Assembly (NCBI GenBank): GCA_045660325.1
Contig: JAZRDO010000019.1
Location: 1-64,000 of the forward strand
Origin: SVTX01 sp045660325
GTDB lineage: Bacteria; Bacillota; Clostridia; Oscillospirales; CAG-272
Length of the DNA: 64,000 nt
Direction: 5' to 3'
Shown: piece by piece, positions 8,083 to 15,541 of the stretch
How positions within the stretch are numbered: the first letter of the stretch is position 1
Layout of the letters: the number at the start of each line of letters is the position of its first letter
Made by a program: the position numbers and the translations under genes
Notes under the pieces: model-generated
Seen by the model: only the letters and a program-made list of their open reading frames with translations
Told to the model about the DNA's origin: nothing
Database searches by the model: none

Positions 8083-8257
8083 AAAACAAAAAGACCACTT
8101 TTAGTGGTCTTTTTTGTTTTTCGTTAGGAAAATCCGATTCGAACCCCCCGCGAGCCAATTTGCAAAGCAAATGGCGAGAATGTTTTGCGCTTATATTATG
8201 CCGATTTAAATATATACGTAGGCGCAAAACTAGGTTCAGAATCCCTGTGCCCCAGCC
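8082..8257 (+). repeat. tRNA-Gln tail repeat, unit 1
   Basis: In order: a terminator hairpin with stem GACCACT/AGTGGTC flanked by A and T tracts (8082-8121), an inverted T-arm copy GATTCGAACC (8136-8145), hairpin A GCCAATTTGC/GCAAATGGC (8154-8175), and stem B GTTTTGCGC/GCGCAAAAC (8182-8190 with 8222-8230) around a 31-base loop. It ends with a copy of the last part of the tRNA-Gln gene (8233-8257). In that copy the T loop is GGTTCAGAATCC, one A longer than the real tRNA. No open frame is present. Confidence 0.85.
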
Positions 8258-8432
8258 AAAAACAAAAAGACCACTTTTAGTGGTCTTTTTTGTTTTTCGT
8301 TAGGAAAATCCGATTCGAACCCCCGCGAGCCAATTTGCAAAGCAAATGGCGAGAGACGTTTTGCACGTTGATTACTTTGAATTAAGATATACATTGGTGC
8401 AAAACTAGGTTCAGAATCCCTGTGCCCCAGCC
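8258..8432 (+). repeat. tRNA-Gln tail repeat, unit 2
   Basis: Same order of parts as unit 1 and 175 bases long. The terminator (8258-8297) is identical to unit 1. The inverted T arm is at 8312-8321 and hairpin A at 8329-8350. Stem B is GTTTTGCAC/GTGCAAAAC (8358-8366 with 8397-8405): both strands changed relative to unit 1, so pairing is kept. The tRNA tail copy ends at 8432. Confidence 0.85.
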
Positions 8433-8609
8433 AAAAAATAAAAGGAGTAGCAAAGGCTACTCCTTTTATTTTTTCGTATGAGTAATATTATTCGAACCCC
8501 CGCGAGCCAATTTGCGTAGCAAATGGCGAGAGACGTTTTGCACGTTGATTACTTTGAATTAAGATATAAATTGGTGCAAAACTAGGTTCAGAATCCCTGT
8601 GCCCCAGCC
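8433..8609 (+). repeat. tRNA-Gln tail repeat, unit 3
   Basis: The terminator here is different in sequence (AAAGGAGTAGC/GCTACTCCTTT, 8433-8475), but the rest is nearly identical to unit 2. Hairpin A is at 8506-8527 with loop GTA instead of AAA, stem B GTTTTGCAC/GTGCAAAAC at 8535-8582, and the tRNA tail copy at 8585-8609. Confidence 0.85.
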
Positions 8610-8764
8610 AAAACAAAAGAGAGGAACTTTGTTCCTCTCTTTTTGTTTTGCTTGAGACCGCTAGATGATGAACCCCCGCAAACACTTGTGTTTGCTTGTT
8701 TGCGGCTCGATTACTTTAATTTATTATATGCTTTGCCGCAAACATAGGTTCAGAATCCCTGTGC
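8610..8764 (+). repeat. tRNA-Gln tail repeat, unit 4 (divergent, truncated tail)
   Basis: A third terminator type is present (AGAGAGGAAC/GTTCCTCTCT, 8610-8649). Hairpin A is unrelated in sequence but perfect (GCAAACAC/GTGTTTGC, 8678-8695). Stem B is TGTTTGCGGC/GCCGCAAACA (8697-8706 with 8735-8744). The tRNA tail copy breaks off after CCCTGTGC at 8764, where it runs into the repeat array of the opposite tRNA. Confidence 0.8.
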
Positions 8765-8775
8765 GCCTACGGCTT

Positions 8776-8858
8776 GCAACGGTTCAAATCATAAAGGATA
8801 AACCAAAAAGATGCGAGGGGTATTCCCCTCGCATTTTTTAGCCTGCCCGAACGGATTT
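8776..8858 (-). repeat. tRNA-Arg tail repeat, distal partial unit
   Basis: Read on the minus strand this contains a copy of the tRNA-Arg 3' tail (8841-8858, ending ATCCGTTCGGGCAGGC), a terminator with stem GATGCGAGGGG/CCCCTCGCAT (8805-8839) and the inverted T-arm segment GATTTGAACCGTTGC (8776-8790). It then meets the end of the tRNA-Gln array. Confidence 0.8.
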
Positions 8859-9090
8859 ATGTTCGCCGCGTCAACTTCCGTTGACATCAAATGCGACGAA
8901 CGTTGAGAATGCACGCATTCTCACGTGTGCGCGGATGTCTAACACCGACATCCGCTACACAGTTTTGCGGTAAGGTATATCTATTCCAAAGCACTTCAAA
9001 CCGCAAAACAGCACCCTTCGGGTGCAACGGTTCAAATCGTAAAGAATAAACGAAAACAACAACAGGGGGCTTTGCCCCCTGTTGTTGTTT
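8859..9090 (-). repeat. tRNA-Arg tail repeat, proximal unit with hairpin cluster
   Basis: On the minus strand, after the tRNA-Arg: a perfect terminator with 17-bp stem (9053-9090), the inverted T arm GATTTGAACCGTTGC (9024-9038), hairpin A GCACCC/GGGTGC (9011-9025), and stem B ACCGCAAAAC with GTTTTGCGGT (8962-8971 with 9000-9009). Three more hairpins follow: GCGGATGTC/GACATCCGC (8931-8955), GAGAATGC/GCATTCTC (8905-8922) and GTCAAC/GTTGAC (8870-8885), the last inside an outer stem 8861-8869/8893-8901. The order of parts matches the tRNA-Gln units, although the tRNA and sequences differ. Confidence 0.82.
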
Positions 9091-9167
9091 TGGCCTGCCC
9101 GAACGGATTTGAACCGTTGACCTTTAGAGTCGGAGTCTAACGCCCTATCCAGCTGTGCCACGGGCAG
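9091..9167 (-). tRNA. tRNA-Arg (anticodon CCG)
   Basis: Cloverleaf on the minus strand: acceptor CTGCCCG/CGGGCAG, D arm GCAC..GGGC, anticodon stem TTAGA/TCTAA with loop CTCCGAC (anticodon CCG, reading CGG), and T arm AACGG-TTCAAAT-CCGTT. CCA is encoded (9091-9093). It converges on tRNA-Gln across the repeat arrays. Confidence 0.93.
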
Positions 9168-9180
9168 ATATTACCTATAT

Positions 9181-9209
9181 ATTTTACCACAAAGAAAAGT
9201 ATTTTTCAA
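9181..9209 (-). promoter_or_regulatory. Promoter of tRNA-Arg
   Basis: Minus-strand TTGAAA (9204-9209), a 17-base spacer ending TGTGG, and TAAAAT (9181-9186), placed 14 bases before the tRNA 5' end. Confidence 0.7.
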
Positions 9210-9246
9210 TAATTTTTTGCCGATAAAATCAAATAATTCAAAAACA

Positions 9247-9268
9247 CCCCCGCGGATAACCGCGGGGG
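9247..9268 (-). terminator. Rho-independent terminator of the 9.3-10.7 kb lipoprotein gene
   Basis: Stem CCCCCGCGG/CCGCGGGGG with loop ATAA/TTAT, followed on the minus strand by TGTTTTTG. Confidence 0.85.
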
Positions 9269-9288
9269 ATAACAGTTAATATTAAATA

Positions 9289-10671
9289 TTAGCCTGCTGT
9301 TGTAAGTGTAAGGTCTGTATCGTTAGCAACAACTTCGATTGTGAAGTCCTTAATACAGTACTTTTCACCTGTTGCATTGTTGATCATGAAGAGGTGAACT
9401 ACGTCGCCGCTCTGAAGATCGGATGCGCCGAGCCAATACTTATAAATGGAAGCACCGGGAAGATTAGCGCCTGCAATCGCACCGCCGATACCGGGGTTAA
9501 CGTGATGGTCAACTGCTGTACCGTTAACGGTCTTCATAAACTCACCGTTTCTGTAAACCTCGCCGCTGAAGGAAACGTTGGTGTAATCAAGTCCCTGGCC
9601 ATAAAGTGCGCTGAAGCCTACCCAACCTTCAATTGTGAAGATGTGATCAGCAACCTCAATATCCTTCTGGAGAATTCTGAGGACCTTATTCCATGTATAT
9701 GTAGGTGTGTTGTTACCGATGGAGTCACCGATTACAGAGCCTCTGTTCCAAACTCTAAGTCTGTCAGATCTACCTGCAGCGTCTGTAAGGTTGTGAGAGG
9801 ACTTACATGTGTCGAAGGATACAATGTAAATGGGGTTCTGAGAATCCTGCATTGTAACGTGACCGAATTCATCTCTATCAGCTACGTAGATCTCGTCGCC
9901 TACGCAAACTGCTTCCATCTTGAAGATAGTCTGAACGTCGCCTTCAAGGTTCTTTCTACCGAACCATACAGTTACGTATTCTTCATCCTCGTATTCATCA
10001 AGGCTGATAGTAACGTCGTAGTTAGCGTTGAAGGGATTAAGATTCTTGATCTGAGCGATCTTAGCGAAGGGCTCCATAGCCGCATAATCCTGATCGGAGT
10101 AAGATGCCTTAGTAACCGCCTTCCATGTTGCGCCGTAGTCATCGGACCAAACCATATCGCCCTGACCACCCTCAAGGATAGCCCAGCCGGAGATGTTGAT
10201 GCTTCTGCAGTAGTAGTCAAGCTGACCGTCAGCTACAGGAGGCCAATATACAGCGTTGGGGTTCTGTGTGTTAGGAGAAATTGTGTGGTAACCGTTAGCG
10301 ATAGAGAACTTTCTACCGTCCTGACCGAGACCGTTGATAGCTGTCAATGTACCGATGTAAGGAATTGTTTCCTGTACAGGAGGAGGTGTGGGATCATCTG
10401 TGCCACCACCGCTAGTTGTATCCGATGTTGTATCGGATGTTGTATCGGATGTTGTGTCGGATGTTGTGTCGGATGTTGTATCCGAGGTTGTGTCCTGAGG
10501 AAGGTCACCGGTATTGCCTTCGTCATCTGTATCCTTTGTTGTAGTAGGATCCTCTACGTTCTGAGAGGGATTCTCGGGGTTTGTAGGTGTCTCGCCGCCA
10601 CCGTTGTTACAAGCCACGAAAATTACAGTAAACGCAAGAACAAGTGCCAATGCGATAAGTAATTTCTTCAT
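9289..10671 (-). CDS. Secreted lipoprotein with Asp-Thr-Thr-Ser repeat linker
   Basis: The 460-residue protein has a lipoprotein signal peptide ending in FVACNNGG (lipidated Cys about 21). A low-complexity stretch follows, rich in Pro, Thr and Asp, with seven tandem DTTS units (about residues 60-90), then a folded domain of about 360 residues rich in aromatic and Gly/Asn residues. I do not recognise the folded domain. The true start is the ATG at 10671, with AAAGGA ten bases upstream; a TTG three codons earlier overlaps that site. The gene shares its leader and promoter type with the next lipoprotein gene and uses codons like those of rpoB and tuf, suggesting high expression. The linker probably spans the cell wall. 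Confidence 0.8.
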   Translation of the reverse strand: MKKLLIALALVLAFTVIFVACNNGGGETPTNPENPSQNVEDPTTTKDTDDEGNTGDLPQDTTSDTTSDTTSDTTSDTTSDTTSDTTSGGGTDDPTPPPVQETIPYIGTLTAINGLGQDGRKFSIANGYHTISPNTQNPNAVYWPPVADGQLDYYCRSINISGWAILEGGQGDMVWSDDYGATWKAVTKASYSDQDYAAMEPFAKIAQIKNLNPFNANYDVTISLDEYEDEEYVTVWFGRKNLEGDVQTIFKMEAVCVGDEIYVADRDEFGHVTMQDSQNPIYIVSFDTCKSSHNLTDAAGRSDRLRVWNRGSVIGDSIGNNTPTYTWNKVLRILQKDIEVADHIFTIEGWVGFSALYGQGLDYTNVSFSGEVYRNGEFMKTVNGTAVDHHVNPGIGGAIAGANLPGASIYKYWLGASDLQSGDVVHLFMINNATGEKYCIKDFTIEVVANDTDLTLTTAG

Positions 10672-10742
10672 GATTATCAAATCCTTTCAAAATGATTTTT
10701 CCTTATATGCACAGTAAAAACTTTGCATATTACCTTATGATA

Positions 10743-10771
10743 ATTATAACACACAAAATTCCTTTTTGCAA
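10743..10771 (-). promoter_or_regulatory. Promoter of the 9.3-10.7 kb lipoprotein gene
   Basis: Minus-strand TTGCAA (10766-10771), a 17-base spacer and TATAAT (10743-10748). The same unusual TTGCAA -35 box and spacing occurs before the neighbouring lipoprotein gene, giving a 72-base leader here. Confidence 0.7.
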
Positions 10772-10822
10772 TTGATAATATATACAAATTTATCATTTTT
10801 AATTATATATAATAGACAAAAC

Positions 10823-10847
10823 AAAAGGCGGGGAGACCCCGCCTTTT
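10823..10847 (-). terminator. Rho-independent terminator of the large lipoprotein gene
   Basis: Stem AAAAGGCGGGG/CCCCGCCTTTT with loop AGA, followed by TTTTGTTTTG on the minus strand. Confidence 0.85.
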
Positions 10848-10882
10848 GCGTTATGTTAATTTGTCAAATTTTGTTTGTCAAA

Positions 10883-13800
10883 TTAGTTCCAGTACATACC
10901 GAAGAGAGTATCGTAGTTACCGCCGAGACCCTGCCAGCCTGTAACGATAGCGATGGACTCGATATCGATTGTGATGCCGGGAGCGAATCTAACGATCATC
11001 ATAGAGTGACCTGCGGGAACCTTCCAACCGTCCTGAACGGAGATTGCCCAACCGTTAGCAGATGTACCGATCCAGCCTCTACCACATGCGTTACCGCCTG
11101 CTGCGAGACAACCGCCGCAAGTACCGTAACAAATGTTAACCTGGTTAGCGCTGGGAGAGTGGTTTCTGTACTTCATAAGTACGTAGTTACCTACGTAATC
11201 GTTAGTGTTCCAACCGCCATTGAGGGAGTGAACGCCTGTGAAGAGAAGGAAGAGACGACCACCGTCACCGCCGTTAGCGTTAGCTGTGAGTCTGATGTAC
11301 TCGCCGTTACCGTCGTTGCGGATCTCTGCATCGAAGCCCCAAGCTGCGCCGCCGAGGTTCTTCCAAGATGTGTAGAGCTGCTGAGCATCCCAACGACCGT
11401 TGCTTACAACACCTGCATCAAGAAGCTCAACGTCCTTGGATGCAAGAACACCACCGTTGATGCCACCGTTGTGAAGCTTAATTGTGTATGTGCCCTCTGT
11501 AGCGAGCTTAGCGAGTTCAGGATTTACAACTGTTACGCCTGTGCCACCGTTAGGAGCGAAGCCTGTGGATGTAGCTGTTGCTGTGTAGTACATAACGAGA
11601 TCGCTGCCCTTATAGAGAGCTACTACGTCAGTTGTGCTTGCTGTAACAGCTGTAACATCAATATTACCGCCAAGACCGATCTTACCGTCAGCATCACCGA
11701 GGTTAACGCCTACAGTCTGTCTTGTAAGAGTGAATGTGTCAAGGAGAATGATTTCGCCGTTTGTCTGGCTCTTGTAGAATACTTCTACGTTGTAAGCCTG
11801 GTTAAGAGCGAAGTCAGCGGGGAGCAAGTATGCAAAGTCGAACTGTGCTACTGTAGCGTCGATCATTGTCTTTGTGGATCCCCAAGAGATATCGTAGTTG
11901 CCAACCTTGATACCGAGGTTAGCTGCGGGAAGCTCTACGTTAGATGTAAGACGAGCAGCAAGGTTGAGCTGGTAGTCGGAGTCAACGAGAGTTACTGTGT
12001 TAAGAAGAACGGGGCTTGTGGACTGAGCTGTGAACGCAGGAACTCTGTTACCTACGAGGGTGTTCTCAGCGGAAATACCAACGAATGTGAAGTTGGAAAT
12101 TGTAGAACCGTTTTCTTCCTTTGTGATGTAGTTACCGTTGGGGTTAGCAACAGCCATTGCATCAGCATATGTATCGTAGAACTCAATGGGAGCAACGTCG
12201 AGCCAGTCGCCGTTAGCTGCGCCGATTGCGTTAGCATCGAACATTACCCAGTCAAGAGTCTTGATTGTGGATACGTCGATTGCACCGTTGTTGGAAAGGT
12301 CAACGATGATATATCTCCAAGAGTTATCAAGGATGATGTTGAGCCAGTTAGCGTTGTACTTCTTACCGCCAATGTTCTGTGTACCGTTTACGTTGAGGTA
12401 GAAGTCATAGTTTGCGCCGTAGCCGGAGCCGTTACCTCTGAACTTGATGAGCATGAACTTCTTAACGTTAAGACCTTCAGCGTCATTGAAGAGAGAAAGT
12501 GTGGGCTTAGCTGTACCTGCTGCGAATGTGTAGTGAACGTAGTCACCAACGATTGTAGCGTTTACGTTTGTCTTGTCAGCCATGTTACCAGCAGCTGCAA
12601 GGAAGTTAACGTCGAGCTTGTTGGGGTTAGCCTTTGTAACTACAAGCTTCTTTACGTTGAGAACCTGAACGAGCTCAGTTCTGCCTGTAGCTTCATCAAC
12701 TGCTACTACGCCTGCAATTCTGAGGTCAATTGTCTTGCCCTCGTACTTTGCAAGATCCATAAGGATCACGAAGCTGCCGTCCTCAGCCATTACAGCCTCA
12801 TTAGCTGTAAGTGTCTTCCAGGACATACCGCCGTCGAGAGAGTAAACGAGCTTCTGCACGCCGCCTTCAACGACAACCTTACCCTGAAGCTTGAGCATGA
12901 AGTTGTTATAGAATCTACCGTTCCAGTTGATAACTGTAACGCCGTTATTTTCGTTTGTGTTAAGGAACTTACCGGGAGCGCCGTATTCGCCTGTACCGTT
13001 AATGTTGTCTAATGTTGTTGTGTGGCTTTTGTCAGAGTCTACGTAAACGCTGGGCATTGTGAATTCACCCTTTGTTTCAGCATACTCGATAGCGTCTGCC
13101 TTGTTGTTGAAGAACGCGATGTATTCAACGTCAATAGCGGAGCCCTCTACGAAGCCGTTGAAGAGAACGTACTTAAGTGTATCGATTGCAGCACCGCCGA
13201 GCATATCGTACTCAACGCCGTTGAGGTCGATCTGGTTCTTGCGGAGGTCGATGTTGAGAAGTGTCCACTTGCCAACAGTTGCTTCATTATTATAGTTGAT
13301 TACGTTGTCGCCGGATACGCTTGCGAAGAAGTCAACACCGTTGATAACGAACTTACCGTCGCGGTTGCCGCCGAAGTCCTTAAGTGTTGCTGCTGCACGG
13401 TACTTAATGGAGATAACGTCTGCGAAGTTGTCGCCGAGGAATTCAAGATATGCATCAAGAGCCTCTGCTGTGAGTGTTACGTAAGAGCCGTCTTCGCTTG
13501 CTGTTACGTCAACGTTGTTAAAGAGAACCTTTGCATCCTCTTCAGCTGTGAGATCTTCTACTGTGTAGAGGAGCTCGGGAGCCTTCTTAGGAAGAACTGT
13601 CTCATCTGTTGTGCCACATCTGCCGCAAGTTGCGGATGCCTTACCTTCAGCAGCGAACGTAGGAGCCAATGTCTCAACCCATACGTACTTGTGACCGAGA
13701 GCGGGAATTACTGCATAGTCAGTACCGTTTGTGTCGCCACATACTGTACATACGCTACCAGCTACGAAGCCGTCCTCTGTACATGTTGCGTCCTTAGCAG

Positions 13801-14494
13801 CAACGTCTGTGTAGTCGTGACCTGTAGCAGCCTTAAGAACTGCATCACAGTCAACGCACACGGAATCTTCAGTACATGTAGCATCACCGGATGCTGTGTG
13901 ACCTGTAGCGGGAATTGTGAACTCGCCTGTTACGTCACAGTTTACACAAGTACCGAACTTGATACCGTCAACTGTACATGTAGCGGGCTTAAGAATGTTC
14001 CATTCGGAGCCTTCAGCAACTGCGTGACCGAGAGCAGGTGTCTCGAGAGTTGCCTTGTCGCCACACTTGGAGCATGTTGCTTCGCTAAGACCTGCTTCAT
14101 CACATGTAGGAGCAGTTACTACTACGAAGTCGCCCATTACGCAAGCGCCGTCAGCAGACTTTTCTGTCTTACCGCACTTTGTGCACTCTCTAACGAGTCT
14201 GTCCTTGTCAGAGCAAAGCTTACCGTCAACCTTTGTCCATTCGCCAAAGGAGCAAGCGTCTGCCTTTGTTTCCTTTGCACCGCACTTTGTACAAACTCTG
14301 TAGAGTCTGTTAGCGTCAGCGCATTCTACGGACGCATCGGTTGACCAATCGCCGTATTCATGTTCGCACTCTGTAGCAGGGGGTGTTACAGGGGCTGTTG
14401 TACCGGGCTCGGGAGTATTGTCGTTACCCTTACAAGCAGCAAAAGTAAGCACCAAAACAAGAGCCAGTACCAAGCAAATAAGTAATTTTTTCAT
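10883..14494 (-). CDS. Large lipoprotein with Cys-rich repeats
   Basis: The 1203-residue protein starts with a lipoprotein signal (MKKLLICLVLALVL..TFAAC, Cys about 20) and a Thr/Pro linker. Residues about 40-310 hold eight or so repeats of a C-x2-C(G) unit such as CTKCG, CSKCG, CVNC, CVDC and CGRCG, often introduced by ATCTEDG and separated by PALGH or PATGH. Such repeats are common in surface proteins of gut Clostridia. The remaining 890 residues look like tandem beta-rich domains ending in a Gly/Asn-rich region; I do not recognise them. The start is ATG at 14494; the in-frame TTG at 14518 overlaps the AAAGGA ribosome site. Codon use is as biased as in ribosomal genes. Substrate binding at the cell surface is plausible but unproven. 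Confidence 0.82.
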   Translation of the reverse strand: MKKLLICLVLALVLVLTFAACKGNDNTPEPGTTAPVTPPATECEHEYGDWSTDASVECADANRLYRVCTKCGAKETKADACSFGEWTKVDGKLCSDKDRLVRECTKCGKTEKSADGACVMGDFVVVTAPTCDEAGLSEATCSKCGDKATLETPALGHAVAEGSEWNILKPATCTVDGIKFGTCVNCDVTGEFTIPATGHTASGDATCTEDSVCVDCDAVLKAATGHDYTDVAAKDATCTEDGFVAGSVCTVCGDTNGTDYAVIPALGHKYVWVETLAPTFAAEGKASATCGRCGTTDETVLPKKAPELLYTVEDLTAEEDAKVLFNNVDVTASEDGSYVTLTAEALDAYLEFLGDNFADVISIKYRAAATLKDFGGNRDGKFVINGVDFFASVSGDNVINYNNEATVGKWTLLNIDLRKNQIDLNGVEYDMLGGAAIDTLKYVLFNGFVEGSAIDVEYIAFFNNKADAIEYAETKGEFTMPSVYVDSDKSHTTTLDNINGTGEYGAPGKFLNTNENNGVTVINWNGRFYNNFMLKLQGKVVVEGGVQKLVYSLDGGMSWKTLTANEAVMAEDGSFVILMDLAKYEGKTIDLRIAGVVAVDEATGRTELVQVLNVKKLVVTKANPNKLDVNFLAAAGNMADKTNVNATIVGDYVHYTFAAGTAKPTLSLFNDAEGLNVKKFMLIKFRGNGSGYGANYDFYLNVNGTQNIGGKKYNANWLNIILDNSWRYIIVDLSNNGAIDVSTIKTLDWVMFDANAIGAANGDWLDVAPIEFYDTYADAMAVANPNGNYITKEENGSTISNFTFVGISAENTLVGNRVPAFTAQSTSPVLLNTVTLVDSDYQLNLAARLTSNVELPAANLGIKVGNYDISWGSTKTMIDATVAQFDFAYLLPADFALNQAYNVEVFYKSQTNGEIILLDTFTLTRQTVGVNLGDADGKIGLGGNIDVTAVTASTTDVVALYKGSDLVMYYTATATSTGFAPNGGTGVTVVNPELAKLATEGTYTIKLHNGGINGGVLASKDVELLDAGVVSNGRWDAQQLYTSWKNLGGAAWGFDAEIRNDGNGEYIRLTANANGGDGGRLFLLFTGVHSLNGGWNTNDYVGNYVLMKYRNHSPSANQVNICYGTCGGCLAAGGNACGRGWIGTSANGWAISVQDGWKVPAGHSMMIVRFAPGITIDIESIAIVTGWQGLGGNYDTLFGMYWN

Positions 14495-14559
14495 GATTAC
14501 AAAAAAATCCTTTCTCAAACTTTCTCACAAACGAAAAGTATAGTCTGTGTATTCAGTTT

Positions 14560-14588
14560 ATTATATCACGAAAAATTATTTTTTGCAA
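14560..14588 (-). promoter_or_regulatory. Promoter of the large lipoprotein gene
   Basis: Minus-strand TTGCAA (14583-14588), a 17-base spacer ending in TGA, and TATAAT (14560-14565). It is the same box pair as at 10743-10771, implying shared control of the two lipoproteins. Confidence 0.72.
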
Positions 14589-14920
14589 TAGGAAAAGCTA
14601 AATTTGTACCGATAATTTCACATTTTTACACTTTATACAAAGACCACCCTTAAATTTTGTGCAAATTCATTTAAATATTGTACACAAGCACAAACATATA
14701 AGTTATATTTTGTAATAATATAATAAAAATTTTAAGAAAAACACCTTCAATAAACAGACCGTTATCCGTCAAAAACCGCCAAATCGGGCAGAAAACAGCA
14801 TAAAAATCCCACTTGTTTCAAGCGCACAGCAACGGACCGATTTCGAGGTGGTAATCCGCCCCTCAAGAGCCCCATATTCGCGATACGCGAGGCGTGAAAG
14901 AGACCCGTATCCAAGCAAAA
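14589..14920. other. Intergenic stretch without a recognisable gene
   Basis: About 330 bases between the lipoprotein promoter and the rnmV terminator. The first half is A/T-rich (14600-14760). The second half (14760-14910) is G/C-richer, has no open frame with a ribosome site, and I recognise no RNA family or repeat in it. Confidence 0.5.
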
Positions 14921-14948
14921 AAGCAGGAGAGCTGAAGCTCTCCTGCTT
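14921..14948 (-). terminator. Rho-independent terminator of the uppP-rnmV operon
   Basis: Perfect stem AAGCAGGAGAGCT/AGCTCTCCTGCTT with a two-base loop, followed by TTTTTTGC on the minus strand; it begins three bases after the rnmV stop. Confidence 0.88.
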
Positions 14949-14950
14949 TA

Positions 14951-15541
14951 TTAATCAATTGTTGTGTTATTAACCGCCGATTTATATTCATCCATTGTAT
15001 AAGCGACTTTTATCGCTTCAAGCAACGCGTTAGGTGTCATATCCCTCGGAAGTCCAAGATACTCAGCGACCCTGTTTCTCACCTCGCGGCTGTTCGCTTT
15101 TCCCGTCAAGCCGTCGTTATAAAAGTCAAGCTTGGTAATATTTGCGCCGACAGGCTGCGCATTTCCGTCGGAGTACGGCAAGAGGAGCTCGCGCAAAACG
15201 TCCGCGTCAATTCCCTCGACTCCGAGATAGCCTTCCTTTGAATCCTGCGCCTTTCTCTTTTCCCTGCCCTTTACCTGAGGAGTATAGAGCTGAATTATAT
15301 TTTCCTTCGGAACGGCAGAGCTTATATGTGAACGGATGACCTTACCCGCGCCGTCGCTATCGCAGAGCACTATGATCTTCCCTGCCTCGGCAAGCTTACG
15401 TATGATCGCGAGCTTTTCATTGCTTTTAAAAAGCGAGAAGCCATTCGTAGCGATAACACACGCGTCGGCAATGGAGTCTATTTTAATTTTGTCGTACTTA
15501 CCCTCGACTATTACGGGGTATATGATTTTTAACTTATCCAT
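14951..15541 (-). CDS. rnmV: Ribonuclease M5 (5S rRNA maturation)
   Basis: RNase M5 trims precursor 5S rRNA in low-GC Gram-positives. The 196-residue protein is a Toprim enzyme: the acidic motif is VIVEGKYDK (about residues 10-18) and the second Toprim motif LCDSDGAGK (about 59-67). A C-terminal substrate-binding domain follows. Family length is 180-190, so it is complete. The ATG overlaps the end of uppP by eight bases, so translation is coupled. Its usual partner ksgA is not next to it here. Confidence 0.88.
   Translation of the reverse strand: MDKLKIIYPVIVEGKYDKIKIDSIADACVIATNGFSLFKSNEKLAIIRKLAEAGKIIVLCDSDGAGKVIRSHISSAVPKENIIQLYTPQVKGREKRKAQDSKEGYLGVEGIDADVLRELLLPYSDGNAQPVGANITKLDFYNDGLTGKANSREVRNRVAEYLGLPRDMTPNALLEAIKVAYTMDEYKSAVNNTTID

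Noticed and set aside
8082..8764. CRISPR array
   Set aside because: Repeat period is about 176 bases, repeats contain terminators and tRNA tails, there are no short unique spacers, and no cas genes are present.
8122..8764. Integron attC cassette array
   Set aside because: The bulged inverted ends are reminiscent of attC, but there is no GTTRRRY core, no integrase gene and no cassette coding content. The tRNA tail identity fits tRNA-directed recombination better.
8955..9161. Open frame across tRNA-Arg and its repeat on the minus strand
   Set aside because: It reads through the tRNA gene itself; such peptides are a common annotation artefact of tRNA-Arg.
10411..10495. Tandem 12-base DNA repeat
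   Set aside because: It is the coding sequence of the DTTS linker in the lipoprotein, not a separate element.
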